DNA from: Ensifer sp. MPMI2T | Lineage (GTDB): Bacteria > Pseudomonadota > Alphaproteobacteria > Rhizobiales > Rhizobiaceae | Reading direction: 5' to 3' | NCBI RefSeq assembly: GCF_004827385.1 | Contig: NZ_SRXN01000019.1 | Location: forward strand, 62,001-126,000 | DNA: 64,000 nucleotides | In this document: positions 1 through 8,463 of the stretch, piece after piece | How positions within the stretch are numbered: the stretch's first letter is position 1 | Layout: each line of letters begins with the position of its first letter | Notes under the pieces: model-generated | The model's database searches: none | What the model was told of the DNA's origin: nothing | What the model saw: only the letters and a program-made list of their open reading frames with translations | Translations under genes and position numbers: made by a program

Positions 1-94
1 CCCCGCAGCCAGCAATTGTCAGGGAGACAAGTTCGCTGTTTCAGACGGCCGGTCAAGACTCTAAATCCGTGATCCGATCGAACAGGAGCCTTCG

Positions 95-1012
95 ATGACC
101 ACCGTTTTCTTCGTCACCGTCGATGTCTTCACTTCCGAACGCTTCGCCGGAAACCAGCTTGCCGTGATCCCGGACGCACGCGGGCTGACCGATCGTCAGA
201 TGCAGGCGATCGCCACGGAATTCGGCTATTCGGAAGTCACCTTTGTTCTTCCGCCGGACGATCCCGCAAACACCGCCCGCGTGCGCATTTTCACGCCCAC
301 GATCGAAGTGCCCTTCGCCGGACATCCGAATGTCGGCACCGCCTTCGTGCTCGGTCGGCAATCGGAAATCTTCGGCAAGTTGCCGGGCAACCATCTGCGT
401 TTCGAGGAAAAGGCGGGATTGGTCGAGGTGGCCCTCCTGCGCCGAGACAGCGTTGTCACCGGCGCGAGCATCGTCGCGCCCCAGCGGCTCGCCGTCGGCC
501 CCATCATTGACGCAGCGACCATCGCCGCCTGCGCCTCGCTCCGCCCAGAGAACGTAAGCGATCGTTGTCACGCGCCGGTGCGGATCTCCGTCGGCCTTCC
601 CTTCGCCGTCGCCGAAATCCGGGATGTGAAAACGCTCTCAATGGCGCGTCCGAACGTCAGCGCCTTTGACGAGGCGAATGACCATTATCCGCTTGCCGAA
701 GACAGTTTCAGCCTGTTCCTCTACGCCCGCACAGAGCGCCAGCCGTGGCAAATAAGGGCCCGCATGTTCGCGCCGCTCGACAATGTCATCGAGGACCCGG
801 CAACCGGCAGCGCCTGCGCCGCACTCGGTACCTATCTCGTCTCGCTTCTCCCGGAATCTGACGCGGAAATCGAACTTATGATCGAGCAGGGCGTCGAGAT
901 GGGCCGGCGCAGTCTGATAACGGTTAGCGTCAGCAAGCAGGGCGGCGCGGTCGGCAAGGTTAGCATCTCCGGTGATTGCGTGACCGCGATGCACGGCTCG
1001 ATCGAGCTATGA
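95..1012 (+). CDS. PhzF family isomerase/epimerase-like protein
   Basis: A 305-residue protein of the PhzF (phenazine biosynthesis-like) family, a two-lobed fold shared with diaminopimelate epimerase. The N-terminal lobe opens with VDVFTSERFAGNQLAV. Glu47, in EFGYSEVTFV, matches the catalytic glutamate of PhzF. The second lobe carries the family motif DPATGSACAALGTYL near residue 235. The length is normal for the family. There are no other phenazine genes nearby, so the substrate is unknown and a general isomerase role is more likely than phenazine synthesis. The gene stands alone and is convergent with the cyclase gene. The ATG at 95 follows a weak AGGAG-like stretch. Confidence 0.85.
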   Translation: MTTVFFVTVDVFTSERFAGNQLAVIPDARGLTDRQMQAIATEFGYSEVTFVLPPDDPANTARVRIFTPTIEVPFAGHPNVGTAFVLGRQSEIFGKLPGNHLRFEEKAGLVEVALLRRDSVVTGASIVAPQRLAVGPIIDAATIAACASLRPENVSDRCHAPVRISVGLPFAVAEIRDVKTLSMARPNVSAFDEANDHYPLAEDSFSLFLYARTERQPWQIRARMFAPLDNVIEDPATGSACAALGTYLVSLLPESDAEIELMIEQGVEMGRRSLITVSVSKQGGAVGKVSISGDCVTAMHGSIEL

Positions 1013-1024
1013 TGTTCGGCCGGG

Positions 1025-1062
1025 ACAGCGCTGCTGTGCGTCTGAAAGGACGCTCGGCGCTG
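1025..1062. repeat. Fragment of rhizobial mosaic palindromic repeat
   Basis: A short imperfect palindrome between two convergent genes. It has the core GCGTC-N5-GACGC flanked by CAGCGCT and GGCGCTGTG. The same core occurs in longer elements elsewhere in this window (near 6620, 25575, 47935 and 59370). Confidence 0.6.
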
Positions 1063-1067
1063 TGGGT

Positions 1068-2960
1068 TCAGCGGGGCGCATCCTCGCAATCCTTGATTGC
1101 GTCAAGCAGCGCCTGGAAGCGGGGATGGTCGCGAATGGGGTCGAGATCTGAGTCCTGCTTGAACCAGTGGAGGTGGTAGCTCGAGCTCTGTGGCACGACC
1201 GTCTCGAGGAGATCGAGTGCGCGCTCGCCCTCGCCGAGAAGCGAATAGACGCAAGCCGCATTGTATTGCGCGACGACGTCGTCCGGGTCGATCGCCAACG
1301 CGCGGGCCACCCATTCCTTGGCGCGCTCGGCTTCGCCCATATGCGCAAGCGCCAATGCGCCACGATGGGCCGGGCTGGCATTCTCCGGGTGCCGTTCCAA
1401 GGCGCTCTTTGCCCGTTCGATGCCGATGCGCGCCCAGCGCTGACGCTCTGGCTCCATGCCGAGCGAGAAATAGCAACCCATCAAATGAATTGGCGAAAAG
1501 TAGTCGTCCGGTCGGATCTCGGCCGCGCGCTCGAAAAATCCGATCGCTTCCTGAAATCGACCCTGCGCGAACAGGAAGCGGCCATAGTATAAATTCGCCT
1601 CGTAGAGCGAAGGCTCAAGCGCCAGCGCCTGGCGGAACTCGCGTCCGGCCTCCTCCGTTTGTCCGTCGTGAGTCAGGGCCAACCCGCGTGAGGCATGTGC
1701 TTCTGCCAGGTTTGGATCAAGAGCCAGCGCCTTGGCGCTGATGTCGAAAATGCTCTCGAGCGGAAACTCCTTTTCGTGCCAATCCCTGATCGCGCATTCG
1801 CATTCCGCTATGCCCGCATAGGCACGGGCATAGTTCGGATCGAGCTCGACAGCCTTCAAAAACATCCGGCGCGCAAGCAGGAGATAGGACCGGGTCCAGG
1901 TACGCGAGAACTGCCGGCCGCGCAGATAATAAGTATAAGCCTCCACGGATGTAGTCGGATCGCTCTCGATCGCCTTCTTCTCTTCCGGCAACAGCTTGAT
2001 CCTGAGCTGGTCTACGATCGCGTGCGTGATCTCGTCCTGGATCATGAAAATGTCCGTGAGTTCGCGATCGTAGCGGTCAGCCCACAGATGCCCGCCGGTC
2101 TGGGCATCGATAAGCTGGCCGGTGATGCGCACGCGCTCGCCCACCTTGCGGACACTGCCTTCGAGAATGAAGCGGACGCCCAGTTCCTGGGCGATCTGCT
2201 TCACCTTCACCGGCTTGCCCTTGTAGGTGAACACAGTATTCCGGGCGACGACATGGAGGCGCGAGATCTTCGACAGATCGGTAATGATGTCCTCGGTGAT
2301 GCCGTCGGAGAAATATTCCTGCTCCGGATCGTGGCTCATGTTCGTGAAGGGAAGAACGGCCACCGACAACTCATAACCGGGTTCCACCGTGACGGTGGCC
2401 GGCTCTGCTGGTTTCTGGACTGCCACTTCGCCGAAGGAGATGGTGTAGACGCGCACACTCGGGGCAATGTTCTTCAACGCATGCTCGCCCTTGTCCACAA
2501 AGCCGAGATCGAGCCGCGAGCCGACATGATCGCGCACCGAGGCCGAAACCGCGATGCCGGAGGGCTCGGCCAAGCCTTCGAGCCTGGCCGCAACGTTTAC
2601 GCCGTCGCCGAAAATGTCACCGTCTTCGACGATGACATCGCCGAGGTGAATTCCGATCCTGAGTTCGATGCGCCTGCTCCTGGGCAGACCTTCGTTCCTG
2701 GCAAGCATGCCGCGCTGAATTTCGGCCGCACAGGCGACCGCATTCACCACGCTCGAAAATTCAACGAGCATGCTGTCGCCCGCAAGCTTGACAACACGTC
2801 CCTTGTGGTTTGCGATCTTGGGCTCCAGGAACTCGCGGCGATGCCTTTTCATTGCTGCAAGCGTGCCGGCTTCGTCGGTGCCCATGAGACGGCTGTAGCC
2901 CACGACATCGGCAGCGAGGATAGCGGTCAGACGACGTTCCAAGAGATCCTCGATTTTCAT
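1068..2960 (-). CDS. Class III adenylate/guanylate cyclase with TolB-like domain and TPR repeats
   Basis: About 630 residues in three parts. Residues 8-180 form a class III nucleotide cyclase domain: metal-site Asp in AADVVGYSRLM, second Asp in KLAGDSMLVEF, and the Asn/Arg pair in GDGVNVAARLE. The lysine of KLAGD favours ATP as substrate. Residues 205-320 match the TolB N-terminal-like domain that often follows such cyclases (VAVLPFTNMS, then FILEGSVRKVGERVRITGQLID). The rest is TPR repeats. There is no membrane segment, so it is probably cytosolic. Rhizobia carry many paralogues of this architecture. I chose the ATG at 2960; an in-frame TTG at 2975 follows a GGATAAG-like sequence and is an alternative. 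Confidence 0.85.
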   Translation of the reverse strand: MKIEDLLERRLTAILAADVVGYSRLMGTDEAGTLAAMKRHRREFLEPKIANHKGRVVKLAGDSMLVEFSSVVNAVACAAEIQRGMLARNEGLPRSRRIELRIGIHLGDVIVEDGDIFGDGVNVAARLEGLAEPSGIAVSASVRDHVGSRLDLGFVDKGEHALKNIAPSVRVYTISFGEVAVQKPAEPATVTVEPGYELSVAVLPFTNMSHDPEQEYFSDGITEDIITDLSKISRLHVVARNTVFTYKGKPVKVKQIAQELGVRFILEGSVRKVGERVRITGQLIDAQTGGHLWADRYDRELTDIFMIQDEITHAIVDQLRIKLLPEEKKAIESDPTTSVEAYTYYLRGRQFSRTWTRSYLLLARRMFLKAVELDPNYARAYAGIAECECAIRDWHEKEFPLESIFDISAKALALDPNLAEAHASRGLALTHDGQTEEAGREFRQALALEPSLYEANLYYGRFLFAQGRFQEAIGFFERAAEIRPDDYFSPIHLMGCYFSLGMEPERQRWARIGIERAKSALERHPENASPAHRGALALAHMGEAERAKEWVARALAIDPDDVVAQYNAACVYSLLGEGERALDLLETVVPQSSSYHLHWFKQDSDLDPIRDHPRFQALLDAIKDCEDAPR

Positions 2961-3133
2961 CTTGTGTCCGAACAAGCTAACTTATCCCTTTATAGACTGG
3001 ATGTCGTGCGGATACTTCCTCAGCTGACGACCAGAATAGCGCGGCGCAAGCGGCGGACCTGTTTCAAATGGAACGGTTCGGTGAGGTCTCAACCACTCCG
3101 GGTACGGCCACTTGAAAAACGCGCTGGGAGCAG

Positions 3134-3289
3134 CTACGGCCGCACAAGCACGGTCACCATCATCACCGCGATCGCGAAAACCGCGATCTTCCAGAAATCA
3201 CGGCGTTGCCGGAGCCCCGGGAGGCCGAGTGGCTTGATGACTTGAACGCACATCGCGAGCAGCAGGAGTGCCATCAGGATTTTCGACAT
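3134..3289 (-). CDS. Small two-segment membrane protein, unknown function
   Basis: A 51-residue protein with two hydrophobic stretches, roughly residues 3-18 and 35-48, separated by a basic loop (LPGLRQRRD). The predicted form is a helical hairpin in the inner membrane. The ATG at 3289 is preceded by a purine-rich GGGAATGAA stretch. The open frame continues upstream, but that extension has no membrane-protein or coding character. It lies upstream of the cyclase gene on the same strand, 173 bases away. I do not recognise a named family. Confidence 0.5.
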   Translation of the reverse strand: MSKILMALLLLAMCVQVIKPLGLPGLRQRRDFWKIAVFAIAVMMVTVLVRP

Positions 3290-3520
3290 TCGTTCATTCC
3301 CGCAGAGCTCTGTTCGCCGTGAGGATGGCAAAACGTGCTGGGGCGGAAACGCCTGTGCACTTTTCCTCATCACATTCCTCGGCGTCATACCGTCGTCACT
3401 TTTCGTCGCATAGAGGGCTATTGTTTCCGCCGCCGATTTGCAATGACAGGTGGCACAAGATCCGGCTAGCAATTGCGGGAACGCCCCTGGCTTGCTGACA
3501 GCAGAACGATTTTCGGATTG

Positions 3521-4828
3521 ATGATGAGAAAGAACCTGCTTCCCGTCGCCTCGCTCCTGCTCGGCACCCTGTTCCTCTTTCTTGGAAACGGTCTGCAAAG
3601 TCTGCTCCTGCCGGTGCGCGGCACGGCGGAAGGGTATCCGACGACCATACTCGGCCTTCTTGGCACGTCCTGGGCCTCCGGTTTTGTGCTCGGCTGCTTC
3701 CTAGGGCCGAACGTCGTCAAGCGCATCGGGCATGTGCGCGCCTTCAGTGTTTTCACGGCCTTGATCGCGATCATCTCCCTGCTTACCGGCATCATGATCG
3801 ATCCGATCTGGTGGGTTGCGTTGCGCGCGGTCACCGGCTTTGCGACCGCCGGCACGTCGATGATCATCGAAAGCTGGTTGAACGAGCGCGCCACCAATGA
3901 AAGCCGCGGCGTGATCTTCTCGCTCTATATCGCGATCACGCTTTTCGGCGTGGTCGGCGGCCAGATGATGATTCCTTTCGGCGAGACGTCGACGACCTTC
4001 TTTTTCATGATCTGCGGCATTCTCTATTGCGTCGCGATGCTGCCGACGCTGCTTTCCAAGGCCGCCTCGCCGCAACCGCTGAAACAGGTCCGGCTCGATC
4101 TACGCGGCCTCTATCGCAATTCGCCGGTTTCCTTTCTCGGCATCCTGCTGGTCGGAATCGCCAATGGCGCCTTCGGCACGCTTGGCGCCGTTTTCGGGCG
4201 CCAGGCCGGCCTTACCGACAGCACGGTCGCGACGATGATGAGCGTGGCAATCTTTGCCGGAGCCGTCATGCAATTGCCTGCGGGGCGTATTTCCGACCGT
4301 ATCGATCGACGCTACGTGCTGGCCGTGCTGGCCGGCGTCGGCGCGCTTGCGGGTCTCATGATCTTCCTCGTCGAGCCGAGCCAGGTCTGGATCGTGTTGA
4401 CGCTCATCGCCATCTACGGTGCCGCCGCCAATGCGCTCTATCCAATCGCGGTCTCCCACGCCAACGACTTCGCCACGCCAGAAGAATTCGTCAAGGTTTC
4501 GGGCGGCCTCTTGCTGCTCTACGGTATTGGCACGATCATCGGCCCGACGATCGGTGGACCGGTTATGACAGCGACCGGGCCCTACGGCCTGTTCATGATC
4601 ACGGCCTGCTCGCATATGCTGATCACGGCCTACGCGATGGTTCGCAGCCGCCGCCGCGCGCCGGTTCCGGTCGCCGAGCGCGACGCCTTCTCGCCGGTCA
4701 ATGCCGGTACGCCGACAACGCCGGAGAGCCTGCAGCTTTCGCCGCGTGCAGCGCCGCTGGATGAACTGCGCGACGAAGTTGTCAGCGACAACCCCGAGGA
4801 AGAGGAGAGATCGAATGAGCCTGTTTGA
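3521..4828 (+). CDS. Major facilitator superfamily transporter (YcaD-like)
   Basis: About 435 residues with 12 predicted membrane helices, ending in a soluble acidic tail of about 65 residues. The first helix starts at MRKNLLPVASLLLGTLFLF. The inter-helix motifs FLGPNVVKRIGHVRAF (loop 2-3) and GRISDRIDRRYVL (loop 8-9) are those of MFS proteins. The overall pattern resembles the YcaD/UMF2 group. The substrate is unknown. Two adjacent ATGs (3521, 3524) start the first helix; an upstream in-frame start at 3473 would add a non-hydrophobic extension. The 3' end overlaps the DUF1192 gene by 14 bases, which suggests coupled translation. Confidence 0.85.
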   Translation: MMRKNLLPVASLLLGTLFLFLGNGLQSLLLPVRGTAEGYPTTILGLLGTSWASGFVLGCFLGPNVVKRIGHVRAFSVFTALIAIISLLTGIMIDPIWWVALRAVTGFATAGTSMIIESWLNERATNESRGVIFSLYIAITLFGVVGGQMMIPFGETSTTFFFMICGILYCVAMLPTLLSKAASPQPLKQVRLDLRGLYRNSPVSFLGILLVGIANGAFGTLGAVFGRQAGLTDSTVATMMSVAIFAGAVMQLPAGRISDRIDRRYVLAVLAGVGALAGLMIFLVEPSQVWIVLTLIAIYGAAANALYPIAVSHANDFATPEEFVKVSGGLLLLYGIGTIIGPTIGGPVMTATGPYGLFMITACSHMLITAYAMVRSRRRAPVPVAERDAFSPVNAGTPTTPESLQLSPRAAPLDELRDEVVSDNPEEEERSNEPV

Positions 4829-5003
4829 CGACGACCTCCCAAAGAAGAAAACAGCCCACGAGATCGGCAGCGATCTGTCGCTGCTCTCGGTCGATGAATT
4901 GACGGCGCGCATTGCGCTTTTGACGGAGGAGATTGCGCGATTGGAAGCCGAACGGGACCGCAAGTCGGCGAGCCGGTCCGCGGCTGACAAGCTCTTTCGC
5001 TAG
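4815..5003 (+). CDS. DUF1192 family protein
   Basis: A 62-residue acidic protein. It has a short N-terminal SLFDDDLPKKK segment, then LSLLSVDELTARIALLTEEIARLEAE, a predicted coiled coil, and a basic tail. This is the usual shape of the alphaproteobacterial DUF1192 family, whose function is unknown. It starts inside the end of the MFS gene with a strong GAGGAAGAGGAGAG ribosome site, so the two are probably co-translated. Confidence 0.85.
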   Translation: MSLFDDDLPKKKTAHEIGSDLSLLSVDELTARIALLTEEIARLEAERDRKSASRSAADKLFR

Positions 5004-5068
5004 GTCGCGACGCGGCGGCACTTTCGTTGCGCCCGCGCTACTGCTTCGCGACCCGAAATGAACGCAAC

Positions 5069-5083
5069 TTAACGGCAAATTAA
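5069..5083 (+). promoter_or_regulatory. CtrA box 1 (TTAA-N7-TTAA)
   Basis: An exact TTAA-CGGCAAA-TTAA match to the full CtrA recognition site of alphaproteobacteria. It lies 66 bases after the DUF1192 stop and about 30 bases before a terminator-ended, hairpin-rich stretch. Because a terminator intervenes before rcdA, this box would control the candidate RNA rather than rcdA directly. Confidence 0.55.
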
Positions 5084-5099
5084 GCATTTTCGGCGATTG

Positions 5100-5208
5100 T
5101 CGAGTCATCCGGTTCCGCCGGACTCAGACATTTTCTCCGACTGGCGAATGGGTCTGATTTTTCTCCCTGTTTTACCTTGAGAGCCGCTTTTCGCGGCTCT
5201 TTTTTTCT
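5100..5208 (+). ncRNA. Candidate small RNA between two CtrA boxes
   Basis: Non-coding stretch of about 105 bases. It begins with a bulged hairpin (5102-5125: GAGT-cat-CCGG, loop TTCCG, CCGGACTC). A pyrimidine-rich unpaired stretch containing TTTTTCTCCCTG follows, able to pair with ribosome-binding sites. It ends in a strong intrinsic terminator at 5180-5208. CtrA box 1 sits where an activator would. The 5' end is inferred, not seen. It could instead be a leader, but no ORF follows within the terminated unit. Rhizobia have a cell-cycle sRNA of about 100 nt (EcpR1); I cannot confirm identity without alignment. Confidence 0.4.
5180..5208 (+). terminator. Intrinsic terminator of the candidate sRNA
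   Basis: Perfect 8-bp stem AGAGCCGC / GCGGCTCT with loop TTTTC, followed by a T-rich tract from 5201. Confidence 0.8.
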
Positions 5209-5211
5209 TCA

Positions 5212-5312
5212 GCGTCGCGCGTCCTATTAGAGGCGCAAAGGACACTGAAGCACTTTGAATGCTGCATGATTTTGTCCTCAAATCGACTCCGATTTCAGGA
5301 ATTATGCAGTAG
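5212..5312. repeat. Rhizobial mosaic palindromic repeat
   Basis: Copy of the intergenic repeat family seen throughout the window. Diagnostic pieces are a degenerate GCGTCC...GGCGC half, then GCACTTTGAATGCTGCATGA and AAATCGACTCCGATTT. It separates the candidate sRNA from the rcdA promoter region. Confidence 0.65.
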
Positions 5313-5342
5313 CGAACAGGGCATTTCAAAGAATTGTGGAGA

Positions 5343-5357
5343 TTAACCCTTTCTTAA
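5343..5357 (+). promoter_or_regulatory. CtrA box 2 upstream of rcdA
   Basis: Exact TTAA-CCCTTTC-TTAA, matching the CtrA consensus TTAACC-N5-TTAA. It lies about 121 bases before the chosen rcdA start with no terminator between. This fits direct CtrA control of rcdA, whose product promotes CtrA degradation, so a feedback loop is likely. Confidence 0.65.
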
Positions 5358-5478
5358 GAATACCCTTGCGCGGAATGCGGTAAGGGATCATTCTTCAACC
5401 ATAGAGGGGGCCAGGGGAGCTTTTCCCGGAGTCGCCCGTTACCTGACCGTGATGCGTTTGAACCAGGGAAAACAGGCC

Positions 5479-5997
5479 ATGTCCGAGAGAGGATTGAATA
5501 CCGTCAGTTTCGCGGGACACGCTGCGTCCTCGGCGCAGTTCAAGGCACTCTATGCAGAAGGCATGGGCCTGGTCGAGGAAACTGCAAGCTATCTCGACGG
5601 ACCGGGCCGCCTCGCCTCCAAGGCACTGCCGCGCATGGCCTCGGTGCTCTATGCCGCAGAGTCGATGCGGCTTACCACGCGGCTGATGCAGATGGCCTCC
5701 TGGCTTCTTCTTCAGCGCGCCGTCAACAACGGTGAAATGAGCCGTGATCAGGTTCTCTCGGAAAAGAGCAAAGTGCGCCTCGACAGCTTCAACGTCGATC
5801 GCAACGCGCCGGGCTGGAACGATCTCCCCGAGATGTTCCGCGATCTCATCGAACGGTCGCTCCGTCTGCAGAACCGTGTCGCGATACTCGACCGCGAGAT
5901 TTACCGGCCGCAGGAGGCGACGACCTTCGTTCCGGACAACCAGAACGGTGTCAAGGCGCAGATCAAGCTGCTGCAGACCGCCTTCGGCACCAACTGA
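5479..5997 (+). CDS. rcdA: Regulator of CtrA degradation RcdA (DUF1465)
   Basis: A 172-residue helical protein of the DUF1465/RcdA family. In Caulobacter RcdA is an adaptor that, with CpdR and PopA, brings CtrA to the ClpXP protease. Family features are the segment ALYAEGMGLVEETASYLDGPG near residue 25 and the helical run SMRLTTRLMQMASWLLLQRAV. The C-terminal tail is flexible. The length is normal. I chose the ATG at 5479 (MSERGLN), after AGGGAAAACAGG; an in-frame ATG at 5449 would add ten residues. CtrA box 2 lies upstream and a terminator follows. The partner gene cpdR is at 61534 in this window. Confidence 0.85.
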   Translation: MSERGLNTVSFAGHAASSAQFKALYAEGMGLVEETASYLDGPGRLASKALPRMASVLYAAESMRLTTRLMQMASWLLLQRAVNNGEMSRDQVLSEKSKVRLDSFNVDRNAPGWNDLPEMFRDLIERSLRLQNRVAILDREIYRPQEATTFVPDNQNGVKAQIKLLQTAFGTN

Positions 5998-6029
5998 CGC
6001 CGGGGCACTGATCTTCCCTGACAATCTTG

Positions 6030-6058
6030 AACCCGGCCCGTGCGCCGGGTTTTTGTTT
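6030..6058 (+). terminator. Intrinsic terminator of rcdA
   Basis: Stem AACCCGGC / GCCGGGTT with loop CCGTGC, followed by TTTTTGTTTT. Confidence 0.8.
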
Positions 6059-6084
6059 TGGCGATGGCAGGGCTACAGCGGACA

Positions 6085-6111
6085 ACAAAAAAGCCCGGCA
6101 GAGCCGGGCTT
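6085..6111 (-). terminator. Intrinsic terminator of rpmE
   Basis: Read on the minus strand, stem AAGCCCGGC / GCCGGGCTT with a three-base loop, followed by a T run (A run 6086-6092 on the plus strand). Confidence 0.8.
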
Positions 6112-6135
6112 CGAACACGCCGTGAAAGCGAATGA

Positions 6136-6357
6136 TCAGAGGCCGAGGCCTTCAAAGCGCTTCTTGAACTTGGAGACGCGGCCGCCGCGGTCGACGAGCT
6201 GCTGGTTGCCGCCCGTCCAGGCCGGATGCGACTTCGGGTCGATTTCCAGGTTCATGGTGGCGCCTTCCGAACCCCAGGTCGAGCGGGTTTCGTATTCGGT
6301 GCCGTCGGTCATGACCACCTTGATCATGTGGTAGTCGGGATGGATGTCTGCCTTCAT
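6136..6357 (-). CDS. rpmE: 50S ribosomal protein L31
   Basis: A 73-residue protein beginning [19 protein letters not shown] and containing [14 protein letters not shown] and the C-terminal RVSKFKKRF typical of bacterial L31. It lacks the zinc-binding CXXC found in zinc-type L31, as in other alphaproteobacteria. The ATG at 6357 has an AGGAAG ribosome site. It is convergent with rcdA, and each gene has its own terminator. Confidence 0.95.
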   Translation of the reverse strand: MKADIHPDYHMIKVVMTDGTEYETRSTWGSEGATMNLEIDPKSHPAWTGGNQQLVDRGGRVSKFKKRFEGLGL

Positions 6358-6545
6358 AACAATCTTCCTAGAGTTCCAGGGTCCAATTGTCGCAAGGCAT
6401 TGCGACTTTGGGACCGAACACGTAAATGAAGCCGCAGACCGCTCTTGGGCCGCGGCTCCCCAATTCGATGCCGTGCCTATACATGAAGGTCTGCGGGATA
6501 ACAAGTGCCGCGCGGAAGACTTATCAAGGAAGCCCTTCTGCGCCC

Positions 6546-6645
6546 CTGCATGAGTCGTTAAATCGTAATCGATTTAACGACTCATGCAGCATTTCAAAGT
6601 GCCACAGCGACCTTAGCACGTCCGATCGGACGCCCGGCGCTGTAG
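6546..6645. repeat. Rhizobial mosaic palindromic repeat
   Basis: A full-length copy. A long palindrome centred on ATCGTAATCGAT is bounded by CTGCATGAGTCG and CGACTCATGCAG. Then come CATTTCAAAGTGC, and CGTCCGATCGGACG with GGCGCTGTAG. It lies between divergent rpmE and the ABC transporter gene, so it may form part of the leader of one of them. Confidence 0.7.
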
Positions 6646-6660
6646 GCGATCGGGGGTCAT

Positions 6661-8463
6661 GTGTCCAGACGAGAGAACCAACCGCCAGCACGTAGATCCA
6701 TTCGCCCGCTGGCCACAGTGCTGCCCTACCTGGCGCGATATCGCCGGCTGGTGATCGGAGCAGCAATCTCGCTGACGCTCGCCGCTATCACCACCCTGAC
6801 CTTGCCGCTGGCCGTTCGGCGGATGATCGACAACGGCTTCTCCAATTCCGATTCCGGCTTCATCAACACTTATTTCTCCATGCTGATGGTACTGGCCGTC
6901 GTCCTCGCCCTTGCCAGCGCGGCGCGCTACTACTTCGTCATCTCGCTCGGCGAGCGGATCGTCGCCGATCTCCGCCGCGACGTCTTCGCGAAGGTTACGC
7001 GGCTTTCCGCCTCCTTCTTCGACGTCAACCAGTCCGGAGAGATCGTCTCGCGCCTGACCGCCGACACGACGCAGATCAAATCAGCCGTCGGCGCCACCGC
7101 CTCGGTGGCGCTGCGCAATCTGATCCTCTGTCTCGGAGCGATCGCTATGATGATCTATACCAGCCCGAAGCTCTCGAGCCTCGTGCTTGCCGCGATCCCG
7201 GTCATCGTCTTCCCTCTCGTCGGTTTCGGCCGGTCTGTCCGCCGGCGCTCGCGCCAAGCGCAGGACACGCTCGCCACAGCCTCCGCCTATGCCGGTGAGG
7301 CGATCGCCGCGGCCCGCACCGTCCAGGCCTTCAATGGTGAGGAAAGCGCCAACCGGCACTTCGGCGGCGCGGTGGAGGACGCCTATGGTGCCGCTCGCGC
7401 GGCGATCCGGGCGCGGTCGATCCTCACCGGGTTCGCCATCACCATGGTCTTCGGCAGCGTCGTCGCGGTGCTCTGGTTCGGCGCGCGCGACGTGCTTGCA
7501 GGCACGCTCTCGGCAGGCACGCTCAGCCAGTTCCTGCTCTATTCGGTCTTCGCCGCCGGCAGCCTCGGTGCGCTCTCGGAAGTCTGGGGCGAACTCTCGC
7601 AGGCGGCAGGTGCCGCCGAGCGCCTTAACGAACTGCTGACGGAAGTACCGCAGATCCAGTCGCCCGAGCATCCGGTCGCCATGCCGGTGCCGGTCCAAGG
7701 CGCCATCGCGTTTGCCGACGTTCACTTCGCCTATCCGGCGCGCCCGGACTATAAGAGCCTGAACGGCCTGAGTTTTGCGGTCAAGCCGGGGGAAACCGTG
7801 GCGATCGTCGGTCCCTCCGGCGCGGGCAAGAGCACCGTCTTCTCGATGCTCCTGCGCTATTATGATCCGGTCAAAGGTACGGTCACCGTCGACGGCATCG
7901 ACGCCCGCAATGTCGACCCGAAGGAGTTGCGCGACCGCATCGCCATCGTGCCGCAGGACGTGACGATCTTCGCCGCCTCCGTGCACGACAACATTGCCTT
8001 CGGTGCAGCGGATGCAAGCCGGGAAGCCGTGCGCGCAGCAGCCGTCGCCGCACAAGCCGACGAATTCATCGCGAAGCTGGATCACGGCTATGACACTCAT
8101 GTCGGCGAGCGCGGGGTGACACTTTCCGGCGGCCAGCGCCAGCGTATCGCGATCGCCCGGGCAATCCTCAGGAACGCACCGATCCTTCTCCTGGACGAGG
8201 CAACCTCCGCGCTCGACGCCGAGAGCGAGACATTGGTGCAAACGGCACTTGATGGCCTGATGCGGCAGCGCACGACCATCGTCATCGCCCACCGGCTGGC
8301 GACCGTGCTCAAGGCCGACCGCATCCTCGTCATGGATCACGGCCGCGTCGTCGAGGAAGGCACCCATGCCTCGCTGATCCGCCAGGGCGGACTTTACGCG
8401 AAACTCGCCCGGCTGCAGTTCGACCACGGCGCCGAAGCGCTCTTCGTCGCGGCGCGAACTTAA
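6661..8463 (+). CDS. ABC exporter, fused permease and ATPase (MsbA-like)
   Basis: A 600-residue half-transporter. Residues 20-320 hold six predicted membrane helices (ABC_membrane type 1 exporter domain). Residues 345-590 are the ATPase: Walker A GPSGAGKST near 383, Q-loop IVPQDVTIF, signature LSGGQRQR near 488, Walker B ILLLDEATSALD, and H-loop IAHRLATV. It should act as a homodimer in the inner membrane. Such proteins export lipids, peptides or drugs; the cargo is not evident. The start is a GTG at 6661 after a GGGGGT stretch. It is a single-gene unit next to rpmE. Confidence 0.9.
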   Translation: MSRRENQPPARRSIRPLATVLPYLARYRRLVIGAAISLTLAAITTLTLPLAVRRMIDNGFSNSDSGFINTYFSMLMVLAVVLALASAARYYFVISLGERIVADLRRDVFAKVTRLSASFFDVNQSGEIVSRLTADTTQIKSAVGATASVALRNLILCLGAIAMMIYTSPKLSSLVLAAIPVIVFPLVGFGRSVRRRSRQAQDTLATASAYAGEAIAAARTVQAFNGEESANRHFGGAVEDAYGAARAAIRARSILTGFAITMVFGSVVAVLWFGARDVLAGTLSAGTLSQFLLYSVFAAGSLGALSEVWGELSQAAGAAERLNELLTEVPQIQSPEHPVAMPVPVQGAIAFADVHFAYPARPDYKSLNGLSFAVKPGETVAIVGPSGAGKSTVFSMLLRYYDPVKGTVTVDGIDARNVDPKELRDRIAIVPQDVTIFAASVHDNIAFGAADASREAVRAAAVAAQADEFIAKLDHGYDTHVGERGVTLSGGQRQRIAIARAILRNAPILLLDEATSALDAESETLVQTALDGLMRQRTTIVIAHRLATVLKADRILVMDHGRVVEEGTHASLIRQGGLYAKLARLQFDHGAEALFVAART

